DNA of 32,465 bases from Polyangiaceae bacterium (GTDB taxonomy: Bacteria > Myxococcota > Polyangia > Polyangiales > Polyangiaceae): the NCBI GenBank assembly GCA_025936205.1, contig JAICTU010000025.1:1-32465 (forward strand). The letters run 5' to 3'. The notes beneath the pieces are model-generated. The model was not told the DNA's origin. It did no database searches and was given only the letters and a program-made list of their open reading frames with translations. Positions within the stretch are counted from its first letter, which is position 1. Every line of letters starts with the position of its first letter. A program made the position numbers and the translations under genes. Shown one piece after another: positions 24,473 to 32,465 of the stretch.

Positions 24473-26785
24473 TCATTGCTGCGGCTCGAGCTGTGCCGCG
24501 TATTCCGGCGCCTGGGCCTTGACCACCCGCACCGCGCAGACCTTGTACTCGGGGATCTTCGAAATCGGATCCTGCGCGGAGACGGTGAGCTGATTGGCGC
24601 TCTTGCGGCCTCCCCAGTGATAGGGGATGAACACCGTATCGGGGCGAATGGTCTGCACGACCAGCGCGCGCAGCGTGCAGTTGCCGCGCCGGCTCTCTGC
24701 TCGCACCCAGTCACCGTCGGCAATGCCGAGGTGCTGAGCCAGGCGCGGATGCAGCTCGAGGCGGGGCTCGGGATAGTGATCCACGAGCGGACCGATGCGC
24801 CGGGTCTGATTGCCGGAGAGAAAATGGCTGACGACACGCCCGGTGGTCAGGATCAGGGGGTACTCATCGTCCACGTCCTCGGCAGGACCGATATACGGCG
24901 TGTGATTGAAGTGTGCTTTGCCGTCGGCAAAGTAAAAGGGCCCAGCGCCCTTGGCCACGGGATTCCAGGAGCCCGGCTCGAACAGGCGTACCGTGCCCTG
25001 TGGCCCGGGCGCGGGCACGCCCTCCGGCACCTCGCTCGGGCACGGCCAGAACACGCCGAAGTTCTCCTCCACCCGCTGATAGGTGATCCCGGAGTAGTCA
25101 GCGATGCCTCCCTTGGAGGCGACGCGCAGCTCCTCGAAGATTTGCTGCGGCCCTTCGAAGGTGAAGCCGCGCTCGCGCCCGAGCGCTCGGGCGAGGTCCT
25201 GAATGATTTGCCAGTCCGGGCGCGCCTCACCGGGACACTCGACAGCCTGGTTGATCTTGATGACCCGCCCTTCGAGCTGAGTGACGGTGCCGCTGTCTTC
25301 CTCCTGCAGCGAGCCCGGCAGGACGACATGAGCAAGCCGCGCCGTCTCGCTCATGAAGAAATCGATGCTGGCAAAGAAGTCGAGCTTGGCGAGCGCCGCG
25401 CGCACGAAGTTGTTGTCCGGCAGAGACACCACGGGGTTGAAGCAGATACTGAGCAGCCCCTTGATCTCTCCCGAATGCGCCTTGCGCATGATCTCGTAGG
25501 CGTCCACGCCCGGCCGGGGCAGATCGTCCGGAGACATCCCCCAGACGTTTGCGATGTAGGCGCGGTGCTCGGCGTTGGCCAGATCTCGCCCACCGGGCAA
25601 TTGATCGCATTTTTGCCCGTGCTCGCGGCCGCCCTGGCCGTTGGCTTGGCCCGTGATCGTCCCGTAGCCCGAGCCGGGCTTGCCGATCCGTCCCGAGGCG
25701 AGCACGATGTTGATCGCGCTCAGCACGTTCTTGACGCCGTTGCTGTGGTGCTCCAGCCCGCGTGCGTGCATGAGGAAGCTGGTCTTGGCTTTGCCCCACC
25801 ACTCGGCGGCTTGCTGAATGCGCTCGGGGCTGATGCCGGTGACCTCCGCCGTGCGCTGCAACGTCCACTGCCGCGCCTCGGCGGCAACGGCGTCGAAGCC
25901 GACCGTGTGGCGCTCGATGAAGCCCTGGTCGCACCAACCGTGCTCGATCATCTCGCGCAGGATGCCGTTGAACAGGGCCGTGTCTCGGCCGGGCTTGACA
26001 GGCAAGAATAGATCACAGGTGCGCGCCAGCGGAGTGATGCGCGGGTCGACCACGATCACCTTGGCGCCCCGTTCGCGCGCCTGCCAGACGTAGTTTGTCG
26101 TGATGGGCGCGCATTCAGCGACGTTGGCTCCGGCGATCAGCACGACCTCGGCGCCGAGAATGTCGCTCCAGGGGTTCGCCGCGCGATCGATGCCGAAGGC
26201 CTTCTTGCTGGCGGCGGCGGCGCTCACCATACACAGGCGGCCGTTGTAGTCGATGTTCGCCGTGCGCAGGCACATGTGGGCGAACTTGCCCATCAGATAG
26301 GCCTTCTCTGTCGTCAGGCTGGCGCCGGAGAGCAGGGCAAAGGCGTCTCTGCCGTGCTCGCGCTGGATGCGCTCGATCGCGTCGGCCACGCGCCGGATGG
26401 CTGCGTCGTACCCCAGCTGGCGAAAGCCCGAGCTGCTGGAGCTGTCTCGCTCGTAGGCGTGGAGCAGGCGGTCCGGGTGTGCCTGCTGGAGATAACGCTT
26501 GATGCCCTTGGGGCACATCATGCCCCGATTGAACGGGAACTCGTACCAGGGCTCGATGCCGATGACGGTGTTGTCCTTGACCTTCAGCTGCACTCCGCAC
26601 TGCTGGCCGCAGAAGCAGCAGTGGGTCTTCACGTAGCGGTCGGGTTTGACGCCCGTGTCCGTCCGTACGTCGGTTTCGTAGGCGCGGTGCGGGCCAAAGG
26701 CTTCGATGATGCCCGAGTCGAGGGGTGGGCTCTGTGCGGCGCTCTGGGGGGTACTCTGGGAGGCGCTCTGGGGGATAATTGTCAT
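24473..26785 (-). CDS. Molybdopterin oxidoreductase, NapA/Nas/FdhA-like catalytic subunit
   Basis: A 770-residue bis-MGD enzyme. The start is placed at ATG 26785, which overlaps the cytochrome b stop (ATGA). The [4Fe-4S] motif is Cys56-x2-Cys59-x3-Cys63 with Cys91 (CCFCGQQC ... MMCPKG). The probable Mo ligand is Cys185 in GRLCMVSA. Later segments typical of the NapA/formate dehydrogenase group are [48 protein letters not shown], and [17 protein letters not shown] in the C-terminal domain. No Tat signal is present; the N-terminus is instead a Gln/Ser/Pro repeat ([16 protein letters not shown]). The enzyme should be cytoplasmic. The substrate could be nitrate or formate; context (anion transporter, NarI-like partner) leans to nitrate, unproven. 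Confidence 0.88.
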   Translation of the reverse strand: MTIIPQSASQSTPQSAAQSPPLDSGIIEAFGPHRAYETDVRTDTGVKPDRYVKTHCCFCGQQCGVQLKVKDNTVIGIEPWYEFPFNRGMMCPKGIKRYLQQAHPDRLLHAYERDSSSSSGFRQLGYDAAIRRVADAIERIQREHGRDAFALLSGASLTTEKAYLMGKFAHMCLRTANIDYNGRLCMVSAAAASKKAFGIDRAANPWSDILGAEVVLIAGANVAECAPITTNYVWQARERGAKVIVVDPRITPLARTCDLFLPVKPGRDTALFNGILREMIEHGWCDQGFIERHTVGFDAVAAEARQWTLQRTAEVTGISPERIQQAAEWWGKAKTSFLMHARGLEHHSNGVKNVLSAINIVLASGRIGKPGSGYGTITGQANGQGGREHGQKCDQLPGGRDLANAEHRAYIANVWGMSPDDLPRPGVDAYEIMRKAHSGEIKGLLSICFNPVVSLPDNNFVRAALAKLDFFASIDFFMSETARLAHVVLPGSLQEEDSGTVTQLEGRVIKINQAVECPGEARPDWQIIQDLARALGRERGFTFEGPQQIFEELRVASKGGIADYSGITYQRVEENFGVFWPCPSEVPEGVPAPGPQGTVRLFEPGSWNPVAKGAGPFYFADGKAHFNHTPYIGPAEDVDDEYPLILTTGRVVSHFLSGNQTRRIGPLVDHYPEPRLELHPRLAQHLGIADGDWVRAESRRGNCTLRALVVQTIRPDTVFIPYHWGGRKSANQLTVSAQDPISKIPEYKVCAVRVVKAQAPEYAAQLEPQQ

Positions 26786-27942
26786 GGATGAAAATTCTCC
26801 GCGTCCTCGTCTCCGAGCGGGCCTTCGCCGAGGCCGTGGTTGACGTGCACCGGCATCGGCAGCGGCAGGGGTACCTCCAGCGAGACCCCACCCCGCACGC
26901 CCTTCCAGGCCAGGGCCTGAGCTGTCGCAAAAATAGCGCGCCGGCACGGAGGGCAAATCCACTGGTAGTGAGCGGGCTCGTTCTCAGCGCGCGGCGCGAG
27001 CTCGTAGCGGTAGCCGAGCTCGCGCTCCACGCCGATCAGATCTTCCACGTGCATGCGCGAGCTGAAGGCGTGCCCGCAGCGGCGGCAATGCGCCTTCTCT
27101 CCTTCGCGCCCTGCGTCCTTGTAAAAGCTGACGCCCAGCTGGGCCGGGCGCTGAAAGATGTGAAAGAACTTGCCGAAGGGCAGCCAGAGAAACGTGCCGA
27201 TCACGGTGATGGCATGCAGGATGGCGATGAACGTGTACCCGTAGCCTCGCATCCAGGTGTAGCTGGCCGTCAGCATCAGACCGGTCAGGCTCACGGCGAA
27301 CAGCAAGATCAGCGGCGTGAAGTCCTCCACCAGCCGCTGCAGCACGGCGGCGCCCTCTTCCCGAAGCCGGCGCCGCACCGCGAGCATCACGCCCGCGATC
27401 ACCAGAAACGACGCCCACACGAGCCCGTGGAAGAGCAAGAACCCGATCAGCGAGTCGTGCTCGAACTGGAACGCGGCGAAGCCGAAGACCATGGCCTGGT
27501 AGCGAGCCAGGTCTCCCGGGACGGGGCTGAAATGAAGCCAGCCGAGCACCAGCGGGAAGGTGATCGCGACCGCGAGCAGGCAGCCCCACATGATCAGCCA
27601 ATGTGCGAGGCCGCGCAGCGGGCTGCGCCGGAAGATGAAGCGATTCGCCACGATCTCCGAAGCCACACGCTGGGCCCACAGCCCGAGGTTGCGAGGCCAC
27701 GAGCCGCGCCGTAGAAAGGCCTGCCAACCACGGCGCCAGTAGCGCGCCGTGGGCGGGCGCTGCAGCCACATGGCGTAGCGATAAGCGAGCCCGAACGTCG
27801 CAAACAGCACGGCGAACGTGTAGGCGATCAGCGCAGCATCGAAGTGCGCGAGATTTCTCGACCCGACCACGAACAGCAGCGCGAGCCCGAGCGCGATGCC
27901 CAGCCCCCAGGCAGTCGCGCGACGGTCCTCACCCTCCTGCAT
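26782..27942 (-). CDS. NarI/DsrM-like cytochrome b membrane subunit with Cys-rich tail
   Basis: A 386-residue protein with about six TM helices between residues 10 and 265. Candidate heme-ligand His residues lie in [31 protein letters not shown] and [10 protein letters not shown], the pattern of nitrate reductase gamma / DsrM / HdrE-type quinone-linked cytochromes b. The C-terminal cytoplasmic part (275-386) carries CRRCG and CPPCR, likely a zinc ribbon, which the basic NarI lacks. ATG 27942 is the first gene of the six-gene operon. Upstream there is no Shine-Dalgarno, although AGGAGG occurs inside codons 2-4. The stop overlaps the molybdoenzyme start by 4 bp. Confidence 0.8.
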   Translation of the reverse strand: MQEGEDRRATAWGLGIALGLALLFVVGSRNLAHFDAALIAYTFAVLFATFGLAYRYAMWLQRPPTARYWRRGWQAFLRRGSWPRNLGLWAQRVASEIVANRFIFRRSPLRGLAHWLIMWGCLLAVAITFPLVLGWLHFSPVPGDLARYQAMVFGFAAFQFEHDSLIGFLLFHGLVWASFLVIAGVMLAVRRRLREEGAAVLQRLVEDFTPLILLFAVSLTGLMLTASYTWMRGYGYTFIAILHAITVIGTFLWLPFGKFFHIFQRPAQLGVSFYKDAGREGEKAHCRRCGHAFSSRMHVEDLIGVERELGYRYELAPRAENEPAHYQWICPPCRRAIFATAQALAWKGVRGGVSLEVPLPLPMPVHVNHGLGEGPLGDEDAENFHP

Positions 27943-28020
27943 GCCGAAAGGTTATCAGACTGGACCTGCGCCGTGAACGGCAAATGCATTCCGCCGGAGG
28001 GGCTCGCGAAACGCACCGCT

Positions 28021-28677
28021 TCATCCAAACGGCGTGAGGATGTTGAAGTACAGCAGCCAGCCCACCACCCCGAGCGCCAGAAAGATGTAGTTGATCGCGT
28101 TCAGGCGCGAGTTGCTGCTGCCCTGCGGATCGCCCGCGGCGGCGTTGGCAGCTCGCTGTGCGGAGAAGATCGGATACAGCTGGCAGAGCCCGAGCAGCGT
28201 CGAACCATGCTCGAGCCAGGGGATCACCGCGGTCGCGCCGAGTCGCGTGGCAACGTACGGCCCCAGATGATGGAGCAGGCGTGAGCCCACGGCGCAGATG
28301 ACGTAGAGTGTCGCCATCTCGCCGGGATGCCAGGAGTACGCGCTCGATCTGGCAGGCGCGATCAGCCCGAACAAGCGGTGCACGAAGAAGATCGGAAGCA
28401 ATGCGCGCAGCAGCGGCAGCGTACGCTGATCGGTCGCCTCGCCATGGCGGCGCCAGTTCGTGAAGAACCAGTACAGATTGTACTGGCTGGTAGTCACGAG
28501 CGCGAGCAGCAGGAACTTCGGCGCCGCGACGACGTAGAACCTGGAGGCGAACGGACTCGCCGCTACTGCGACGGCCGGCTCCTCCGCGGGCGGACGATAC
28601 AGGTCCTCGACGCGCAACGCTCGCGCTTCGGATTCTCGATCAGCACGTCTTCGATCAGCACGGTCTTCGATCAGCAC
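28021..28677 (-). CDS. DUF4234-like membrane protein
   Basis: A 218-residue protein. After a polar N-terminus (RVEDLYRPPAEEPAVA, then FASRFYVVAAPKFLLLALVT), it shows NLYWFFTNWRRHGE, a segment frequent in DUF4234-type small membrane proteins, then LRALLPIFFVHRLFGLI. Two or three more helices follow, with SNSRLNAINYIFLALGVVGW near the end. Function unknown. The start is uncertain: GTG 28677 lies in the last unit of a triple repeat (28636-28680) that fills codons 1-14; a TTG further in, just before VEDLY, is an alternative. It ends 78 bp before the redox operon's first gene and may not belong to it. Confidence 0.65.
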   Translation of the reverse strand: MLIEDRADRRRADRESEARALRVEDLYRPPAEEPAVAVAASPFASRFYVVAAPKFLLLALVTTSQYNLYWFFTNWRRHGEATDQRTLPLLRALLPIFFVHRLFGLIAPARSSAYSWHPGEMATLYVICAVGSRLLHHLGPYVATRLGATAVIPWLEHGSTLLGLCQLYPIFSAQRAANAAAGDPQGSSNSRLNAINYIFLALGVVGWLLYFNILTPFG

Positions 28678-28680
28678 GTC
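28636..28680 (+). repeat. Triple 15-16 bp tandem repeat at a gene start
   Basis: TCGATCAGCACGTCT (28636-28650), TCGATCAGCACGGTCT (28651-28666) and TCGATCAGCACGTC (28667-28680). The middle unit has one extra G. On the minus strand each unit offers a GTG; only the one at 28677-28675 is in frame with the DUF4234-like gene. Confidence 0.8.
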
Positions 28681-28740
28681 GGCAGCCTGCTGAGCGTGAC
28701 GTTAGCACCTGGCGGCTGGCGGAGCAGCGGGATCTGCCCT

Positions 28741-29181
28741 TCAGCGAGCGCCCTTGCCTGGGACCCAGAGCCGCGAGCGGCGCAGTACCTCCTTCGCGGT
28801 GTTCTCGTCCGAAGCGCTGAGTTGCACCCAGAAGCCGGGCCCCGCCGACAGCACGCTCACGTTCAGGCCGGCGAGATCGAGCGGGCAATCGTCGCTCGCC
28901 TGCCGCTGGGCCAAGCGTTGGCGGTACTGATAATTCAGCCACTCGGCGGTGAGCCCCTGTTCGGCCGCGAACAGCTGGGCGCCCACGAGCGACGTGTACG
29001 AGCCGTCGCCGGCGATCGGATCGGCTTCCAGCGTGGAAACCACGGTCGGCGGATGACGGGCGAAACAGGCCGCAGCCGCGGAAGCATCGATGGCGCGATC
29101 CGCGGCGGGAGCGCGGGCCGCGGCGGATAGTCCAGCGGCGAGCGCGAGCCCCGACAGAGCTACAATTTGCGACGATGCCAT
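28741..29181 (-). CDS. Small secreted protein of unknown function
   Basis: A 146-residue protein. ATG 29181 is chosen because GGAGG lies 8 bases before it and a Sec signal follows (MASSQIVALSGLALAAGLSA, cleavage near AARAPA). The mature part has two Cys (ACFARHPP and SDDCPLDL), which could form a disulfide, and no motif I recognise (DGSYTSLVGAQLFAAEQGL, GFWVQLSASDENTAKEVL). The plus-strand long frame across here is a shadow. It ends 60 bp before the start of the DUF4234-like gene. Confidence 0.65.
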   Translation of the reverse strand: MASSQIVALSGLALAAGLSAAARAPAADRAIDASAAAACFARHPPTVVSTLEADPIAGDGSYTSLVGAQLFAAEQGLTAEWLNYQYRQRLAQRQASDDCPLDLAGLNVSVLSAGPGFWVQLSASDENTAKEVLRRSRLWVPGKGAR

Positions 29182-29254
29182 GTTGGGCCTCCAGTCTCGG
29201 GCCTTCAGTGCATTCCTAGGGCCGCCGCGCGCCATGTCCACCCCGGTCCCTCGC

Positions 29255-32200
29255 TCAGGGGATGATGAAGTCGTGGCAGCCCTCCTGCGCACTGCAGGTC
29301 TGATTCACCGCGCACTTCACCGGCGTGCCGACGATCCCGTCGCCGCAGGAGGTGAACCAGTTGTTGTTGCAGCCACACACGGCAAAGCAGCCGCCTCTGC
29401 CGGGATCGCAGACGGTACCGTTGGCATCGCAGTCTCGAGACGCACCCTGCCGGCCGCCATCGCACTGGAAGAACACGTTTCCGAGGCAGAACGGGCCTCC
29501 ACAGGCGACGCAGCCTGCTTGCAGGTCATGCACGCAGCCGTTCATGGTGTCGCAGCTGTCGGTCGTGCAGGCATTGGTGTCCGCGCAGCTCTGAGGCGGA
29601 TCGAGCTGGCCGTTGGTGCAGGAGCGGATCTCGGTGCTGCTGGCGCACTGCGAGGCCGTGCAAGTCGCGCACTGCCCGGCGACGCAGCCCATCGGGCAAC
29701 TGCGCTCTTGGAGCGAGCCCTCCACGCAGCGCTGCTCGTTGCCGTTTTCGAGGCAGCTGGAGCCGTTACCCTGGCAAGTGTTGCAGCTGCTGGCGCCCGC
29801 GGTGCAACCGAGCGGGCAGGGCTCTTCCTCGAAGAAGCCGGAGGCGCAGCGCTGGATGGTGTTGCCATTGACGCACTGCGCGCCGCTGCCCGTGCACTGG
29901 TTGCAGCCGCGGCCGTTGCTGCAGCCGTCCGGGCACTCCTGCACGCCCGCGCCCTCGAGCTCGCAGAATCGCACCTGAGTAGGGCTGGCGCACTCGTTGA
30001 CGATGTTCTGGCGGGCGAAGCTGCGGCCATCCGCCGCGCACTGGCGCAGCTGGCCGCCATTGCAACTGAACTCATTGGCACGGCAGACGTTGCAGTCGCC
30101 CGTGAGGGGGTTGCAGAGATCGGGCGGGTTGCACGCGGGGCCGACATTGTCGAAGCCCGTCAGGCCCGCGTTGCAGCGCTGCACCTGGCCGTTGTTGCAG
30201 CGCGCCTGGTTGGGGCGGCACGCGCTGTCGTTGCACTGGCACGCTCGACCATCGAGTCCCCTGCCGCAGCTGCTCAGGGTCTGTGCGCAGAGCGCATCCG
30301 TTTCGCAAAATTCGCTGGCCTCGAATTCACCCTGAGGGCCGGGCGTGCACACGAACAGCTGGCGGTCGCTGCAGCGCGCGCTGCCGAGCGGGTTGCAGGT
30401 CAGACAGCGGCGTTGTGCTTCCGAGCAGAGACCGGCACCGCACTGTTGCCGTAGCTCGCTCTGGCCGCGCGAGTCGCAGGTGAGGAGTGTGTCGCCCTGG
30501 CAGCGCACGGCGTTCGGCGTGCACACGTCGCACTCGTTGTTGGCGGAGTCGCAGATCTGGCCAGGGGCGCAGGTGCGGATGACGTTGAAGGCTTCGCGCC
30601 CCGGGGCGCATTGCGTGATCACCGGGTTGCCATCCCGGGTTTCGCAGCGCCGATCGTCCGGCGCACAGAGCGGCGGATTGCAACGGCGGTTCGGCGCGTC
30701 GCACAGCGGCAAGCTCAGGCAGTCGGCGAGGGTCTGCCAGCCCATCAGCAGATCCTGACACTCCTCCAGATCGCCGCTCTGCTCGTTGCAGCGCACCGTG
30801 CCCGGCTCGCAAGGATCCGCACAGCGCCCGGCGTTTCCGTCGCAGGCCGCCTGCGAGCCGCAGTTCTCGATGTTCTCGAAGCCGGTCTGATCCACGTTGC
30901 AGAGCTGCAGAAAGCCCTCGCTGCAGGCGTGCTGACCCGGCTGGCACACGGGCGGCTGGCAGCCGTCGAAGCGCTGGCTGGCGTCGCACAGCGCCGGGGT
31001 GACGCAGGTGTCGATCGTATCGTAGTCGGTCAGGGACTCGTTGCAGCGCCGTAGCGCGGTGCCGTCGCACTGAAACTCGTCGCTGCTGGTCGCCCCGCGG
31101 TGGCAGACGGGCGGCTCGCAGAAGGCGTTTGTCGGGTCCGTCGCGTTGCACAGCGCGGCGCTCTCGCAGGTGACCCCGGTGTCATCGAGCGCGGTGCGGT
31201 CCGCTCGGCACACCTGGATCTTGGCGCCATTGCACTGCATCTGGCCGGCCTCGCAGGGCGCCGATCGGCAGCCGTCCTGGCCCTGATCGGCCAGCGCCGC
31301 GCTGCAGAAGGGCGCTCCGATGCAGGTCTGGATGACGCGAAAGCCACTGCGGTCCTCGTTGCACACCTGCAGCACGCCCGTCTCCGTACACTGGTGCTCG
31401 TTGGGGGCGCAGGCCGGGGGCAGGCAGCGCGGCGTGCCCGCGGGCCCCACGTTGCTGAGACTGGCCGTGCACAGCGCGGCCGTGGCGCAGTCCTCGGCCG
31501 TCACAAAGCCCGTGCGCCCCTCCGCGCAATACTGGAGCTGCGTGCCTTCACAGCGCACCTCGCCCACGGCGCACGCCGGCAGCTGGCACCTCGTGACCTG
31601 CGCCGGCATGGGCGCCAGCTCCACCCTGCCGTCGGAGCCCACGGCCAGCCCGCTGCCGGCGGCGGGATTCAACGTCTGGTCGCAGAGCTGGCGCGTGACG
31701 CAAGTGTCGAGCGCTGCCCAATCCTGTTGATCTGCGCGGCAGGCCTCGAGCACCGGTGATTGGTCGACGTCGCTGCGATCGCAGCGGCGGTCGCCGGGAT
31801 TGCAGGGCTCGCTCCCGCACTGGCGCCGATCCGCGTTGCAGTGGGCGGGCGACAGGCAGGTCGCAAACAGGTCCCAGCCGGTGCGATCCGCGTTGCAGCG
31901 CTCCAGCAGGTTGCCGGCGCACATCATCTCGTCGGCGTCGCAGCTGGCAGCGCGACAGCTGGCAGGATCGGTCTGGCAGAGGGCGGCGGCGGCGCAGCGC
32001 TGCACGGTGACCCAGCTCTTTCGATCATCCGCGCAGGTCTGCAGCAGCGCGCCGTCACAGCGATACTGGCCCGATGAACACGCTGCCGTGTCCGCCGGCG
32101 CCGGCGCTGGGTTCAGCGTACCGACCATCGGCGCCGCTTCCGCTGGCGGCGCCAGCGTGTTCTCGTGGCTGTCTCCGAACAGCTGAGTGCAGGCCACGGC

Positions 32201-32260
32201 CAGGCTCAGCGGCAACGCCGCGACGCCAAACCTTCTCCGCGAGCTCGCCCTCGCCCCCAC
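29255..32260 (-). CDS. Cys-rich repeat lipoprotein, 1001 residues
   Basis: It starts with GTG 32260 with GAGGGG upstream. The signal region (1-23) ends LSLAVAC, making Cys24 a plausible lipid-attached residue. After a Pro/Ala linker come about fourteen tandem units of 40-60 residues with six Cys each, on the plan C-x4-6-RC-x-G-x2-LQxCNxDRTGF...C...LC...C. Examples are CDADEMMCAGNLLERCNADR and CRPNQARCNNGQVQRCNAGL. The last 200 residues have shorter Cys-dense repeats (CPLGCTAGASSC, CPMGCVAGQC). The even Cys pattern suggests three disulfides per unit and a rigid extracellular rod. Similar myxobacterial proteins are known only as hypothetical. No enzyme domain is seen; any enzymatic label would be unsupported. 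Confidence 0.85.
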   Translation of the reverse strand: MGARASSRRRFGVAALPLSLAVACTQLFGDSHENTLAPPAEAAPMVGTLNPAPAPADTAACSSGQYRCDGALLQTCADDRKSWVTVQRCAAAALCQTDPASCRAASCDADEMMCAGNLLERCNADRTGWDLFATCLSPAHCNADRRQCGSEPCNPGDRRCDRSDVDQSPVLEACRADQQDWAALDTCVTRQLCDQTLNPAAGSGLAVGSDGRVELAPMPAQVTRCQLPACAVGEVRCEGTQLQYCAEGRTGFVTAEDCATAALCTASLSNVGPAGTPRCLPPACAPNEHQCTETGVLQVCNEDRSGFRVIQTCIGAPFCSAALADQGQDGCRSAPCEAGQMQCNGAKIQVCRADRTALDDTGVTCESAALCNATDPTNAFCEPPVCHRGATSSDEFQCDGTALRRCNESLTDYDTIDTCVTPALCDASQRFDGCQPPVCQPGQHACSEGFLQLCNVDQTGFENIENCGSQAACDGNAGRCADPCEPGTVRCNEQSGDLEECQDLLMGWQTLADCLSLPLCDAPNRRCNPPLCAPDDRRCETRDGNPVITQCAPGREAFNVIRTCAPGQICDSANNECDVCTPNAVRCQGDTLLTCDSRGQSELRQQCGAGLCSEAQRRCLTCNPLGSARCSDRQLFVCTPGPQGEFEASEFCETDALCAQTLSSCGRGLDGRACQCNDSACRPNQARCNNGQVQRCNAGLTGFDNVGPACNPPDLCNPLTGDCNVCRANEFSCNGGQLRQCAADGRSFARQNIVNECASPTQVRFCELEGAGVQECPDGCSNGRGCNQCTGSGAQCVNGNTIQRCASGFFEEEPCPLGCTAGASSCNTCQGNGSSCLENGNEQRCVEGSLQERSCPMGCVAGQCATCTASQCASSTEIRSCTNGQLDPPQSCADTNACTTDSCDTMNGCVHDLQAGCVACGGPFCLGNVFFQCDGGRQGASRDCDANGTVCDPGRGGCFAVCGCNNNWFTSCGDGIVGTPVKCAVNQTCSAQEGCHDFIIP

Positions 32261-32329
32261 AGCGCCCCCCTCGCGAAGTATGCTTCAGCCCAGCGCCGGG
32301 GCCACGTCGCGAGCGGCTCGTGCGACGAC

Positions 32330-32465
32330 ATGCTGCGGTTCAACCGCATGCGTTCTCACTTCGTGTACGTGCGCGCAGCCTCTCGAGCTGGCCCACTCGA
32401 GGCGTTTCGGGACTTCAGCATCACTCATCAGGCGGCGGCCGGCGACCCGCGCCCGCCGTTCCGCC
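32330..32465 (+). other. Possible partial ORF at the window edge
   Basis: From ATG 32330 the plus strand is open to the window end (MLRFNRMRSHFVYVRAASRA..., 45 codons, third positions about three quarters G/C). It has no Shine-Dalgarno and I do not recognise it. All frames are fairly open here. A 47-codon minus frame (32428-32285) is an alternative. The rest of 32261-32329 would be the upstream region of the Cys-rich lipoprotein. Confidence 0.25.

Noticed and set aside
29090..30454. Plus-strand frame of 454 codons
   Set aside because: It is antisense to the Cys-rich lipoprotein; Ala/Arg-rich with no motif.
29255..32260. CRISPR-like or satellite array in the Cys-rich gene
   Set aside because: The periodicity is at protein level only; DNA units are diverged and of varied length.
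32285..32428. 47-codon minus-strand ORF upstream of the Cys-rich lipoprotein
   Set aside because: Poor third-position G/C compared with real genes here, and no similarity or ribosome site.
1..32465. tRNA, rRNA or CRISPR genes
   Set aside because: No T-loop/acceptor pairing, rRNA motifs or regular spacers were found by eye.

Overview
The window is GC-rich, densely coding bacterial DNA with many ATGA/GTGA start-stop overlaps. The gene content suggests a deltaproteobacterial / Myxococcota genome, probably of the Polyangia. Supporting hints are a TIGR02147-family regulator next to a large secreted lipoprotein, a 1001-residue Cys-rich repeat lipoprotein, a DUF222-like HNH gene, a membrane-anchored STAND-type ATPase, and a RAYT transposase. 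This assignment is inference from gene families; no rRNA or tRNA gene is visible.

Bases 1-6000 form a degraded accessory region. A hybrid histidine kinase has lost its N-terminus next to an IS66-like element. That element is itself dead: tnpC carries two compensating frameshifts across the catalytic Glu segment, and tnpB is missing its first part. Then come an apparently intact AbiEi/AbiEii toxin-antitoxin pair and, divergent from it, an HNH nuclease gene interrupted by an in-frame TAG.

Bases 6005-16815 are all on the minus strand. They hold a GT-C-type membrane glycosyltransferase gene overlapping by 4 bp a 1177-residue signal-peptide/TM/STAND-type ATPase, a TIGR02147 regulator overlapping a 957-residue lipoprotein with a perfect 17-bp palindrome upstream, a small DUF4399-like lipoprotein, and a RAYT (Y1) transposase. 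A 439-bp gap follows, holding two REP-like hairpins.

Bases 17255-21895 are on the plus strand: tgt and an MnmC-type methyltransferase (translationally coupled tRNA wobble-base enzymes), a 360-bp gap ending in a strong orphan terminator, an ABC ATPase fused in frame to the tail of an ABC-2 permease by an apparent deletion, and a cytochrome P450.

Bases 21903-27942 (minus) form a six-gene redox operon: NarI-like cytochrome b, molybdopterin oxidoreductase, four-cluster ferredoxin, Rieske protein, small membrane protein, and TDT/SLAC1-type anion transporter. All junctions overlap or lie within 16 bp. The likely role is quinone-linked electron transfer to or from a cytoplasmic Mo enzyme, possibly with nitrate or a similar anion as substrate.

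Bases 28021-32260 (minus) carry a DUF4234-like membrane protein with a triple repeat at its start, a small secreted protein, and the Cys-rich repeat lipoprotein. The last 200 bases hold no gene that can be called with confidence.
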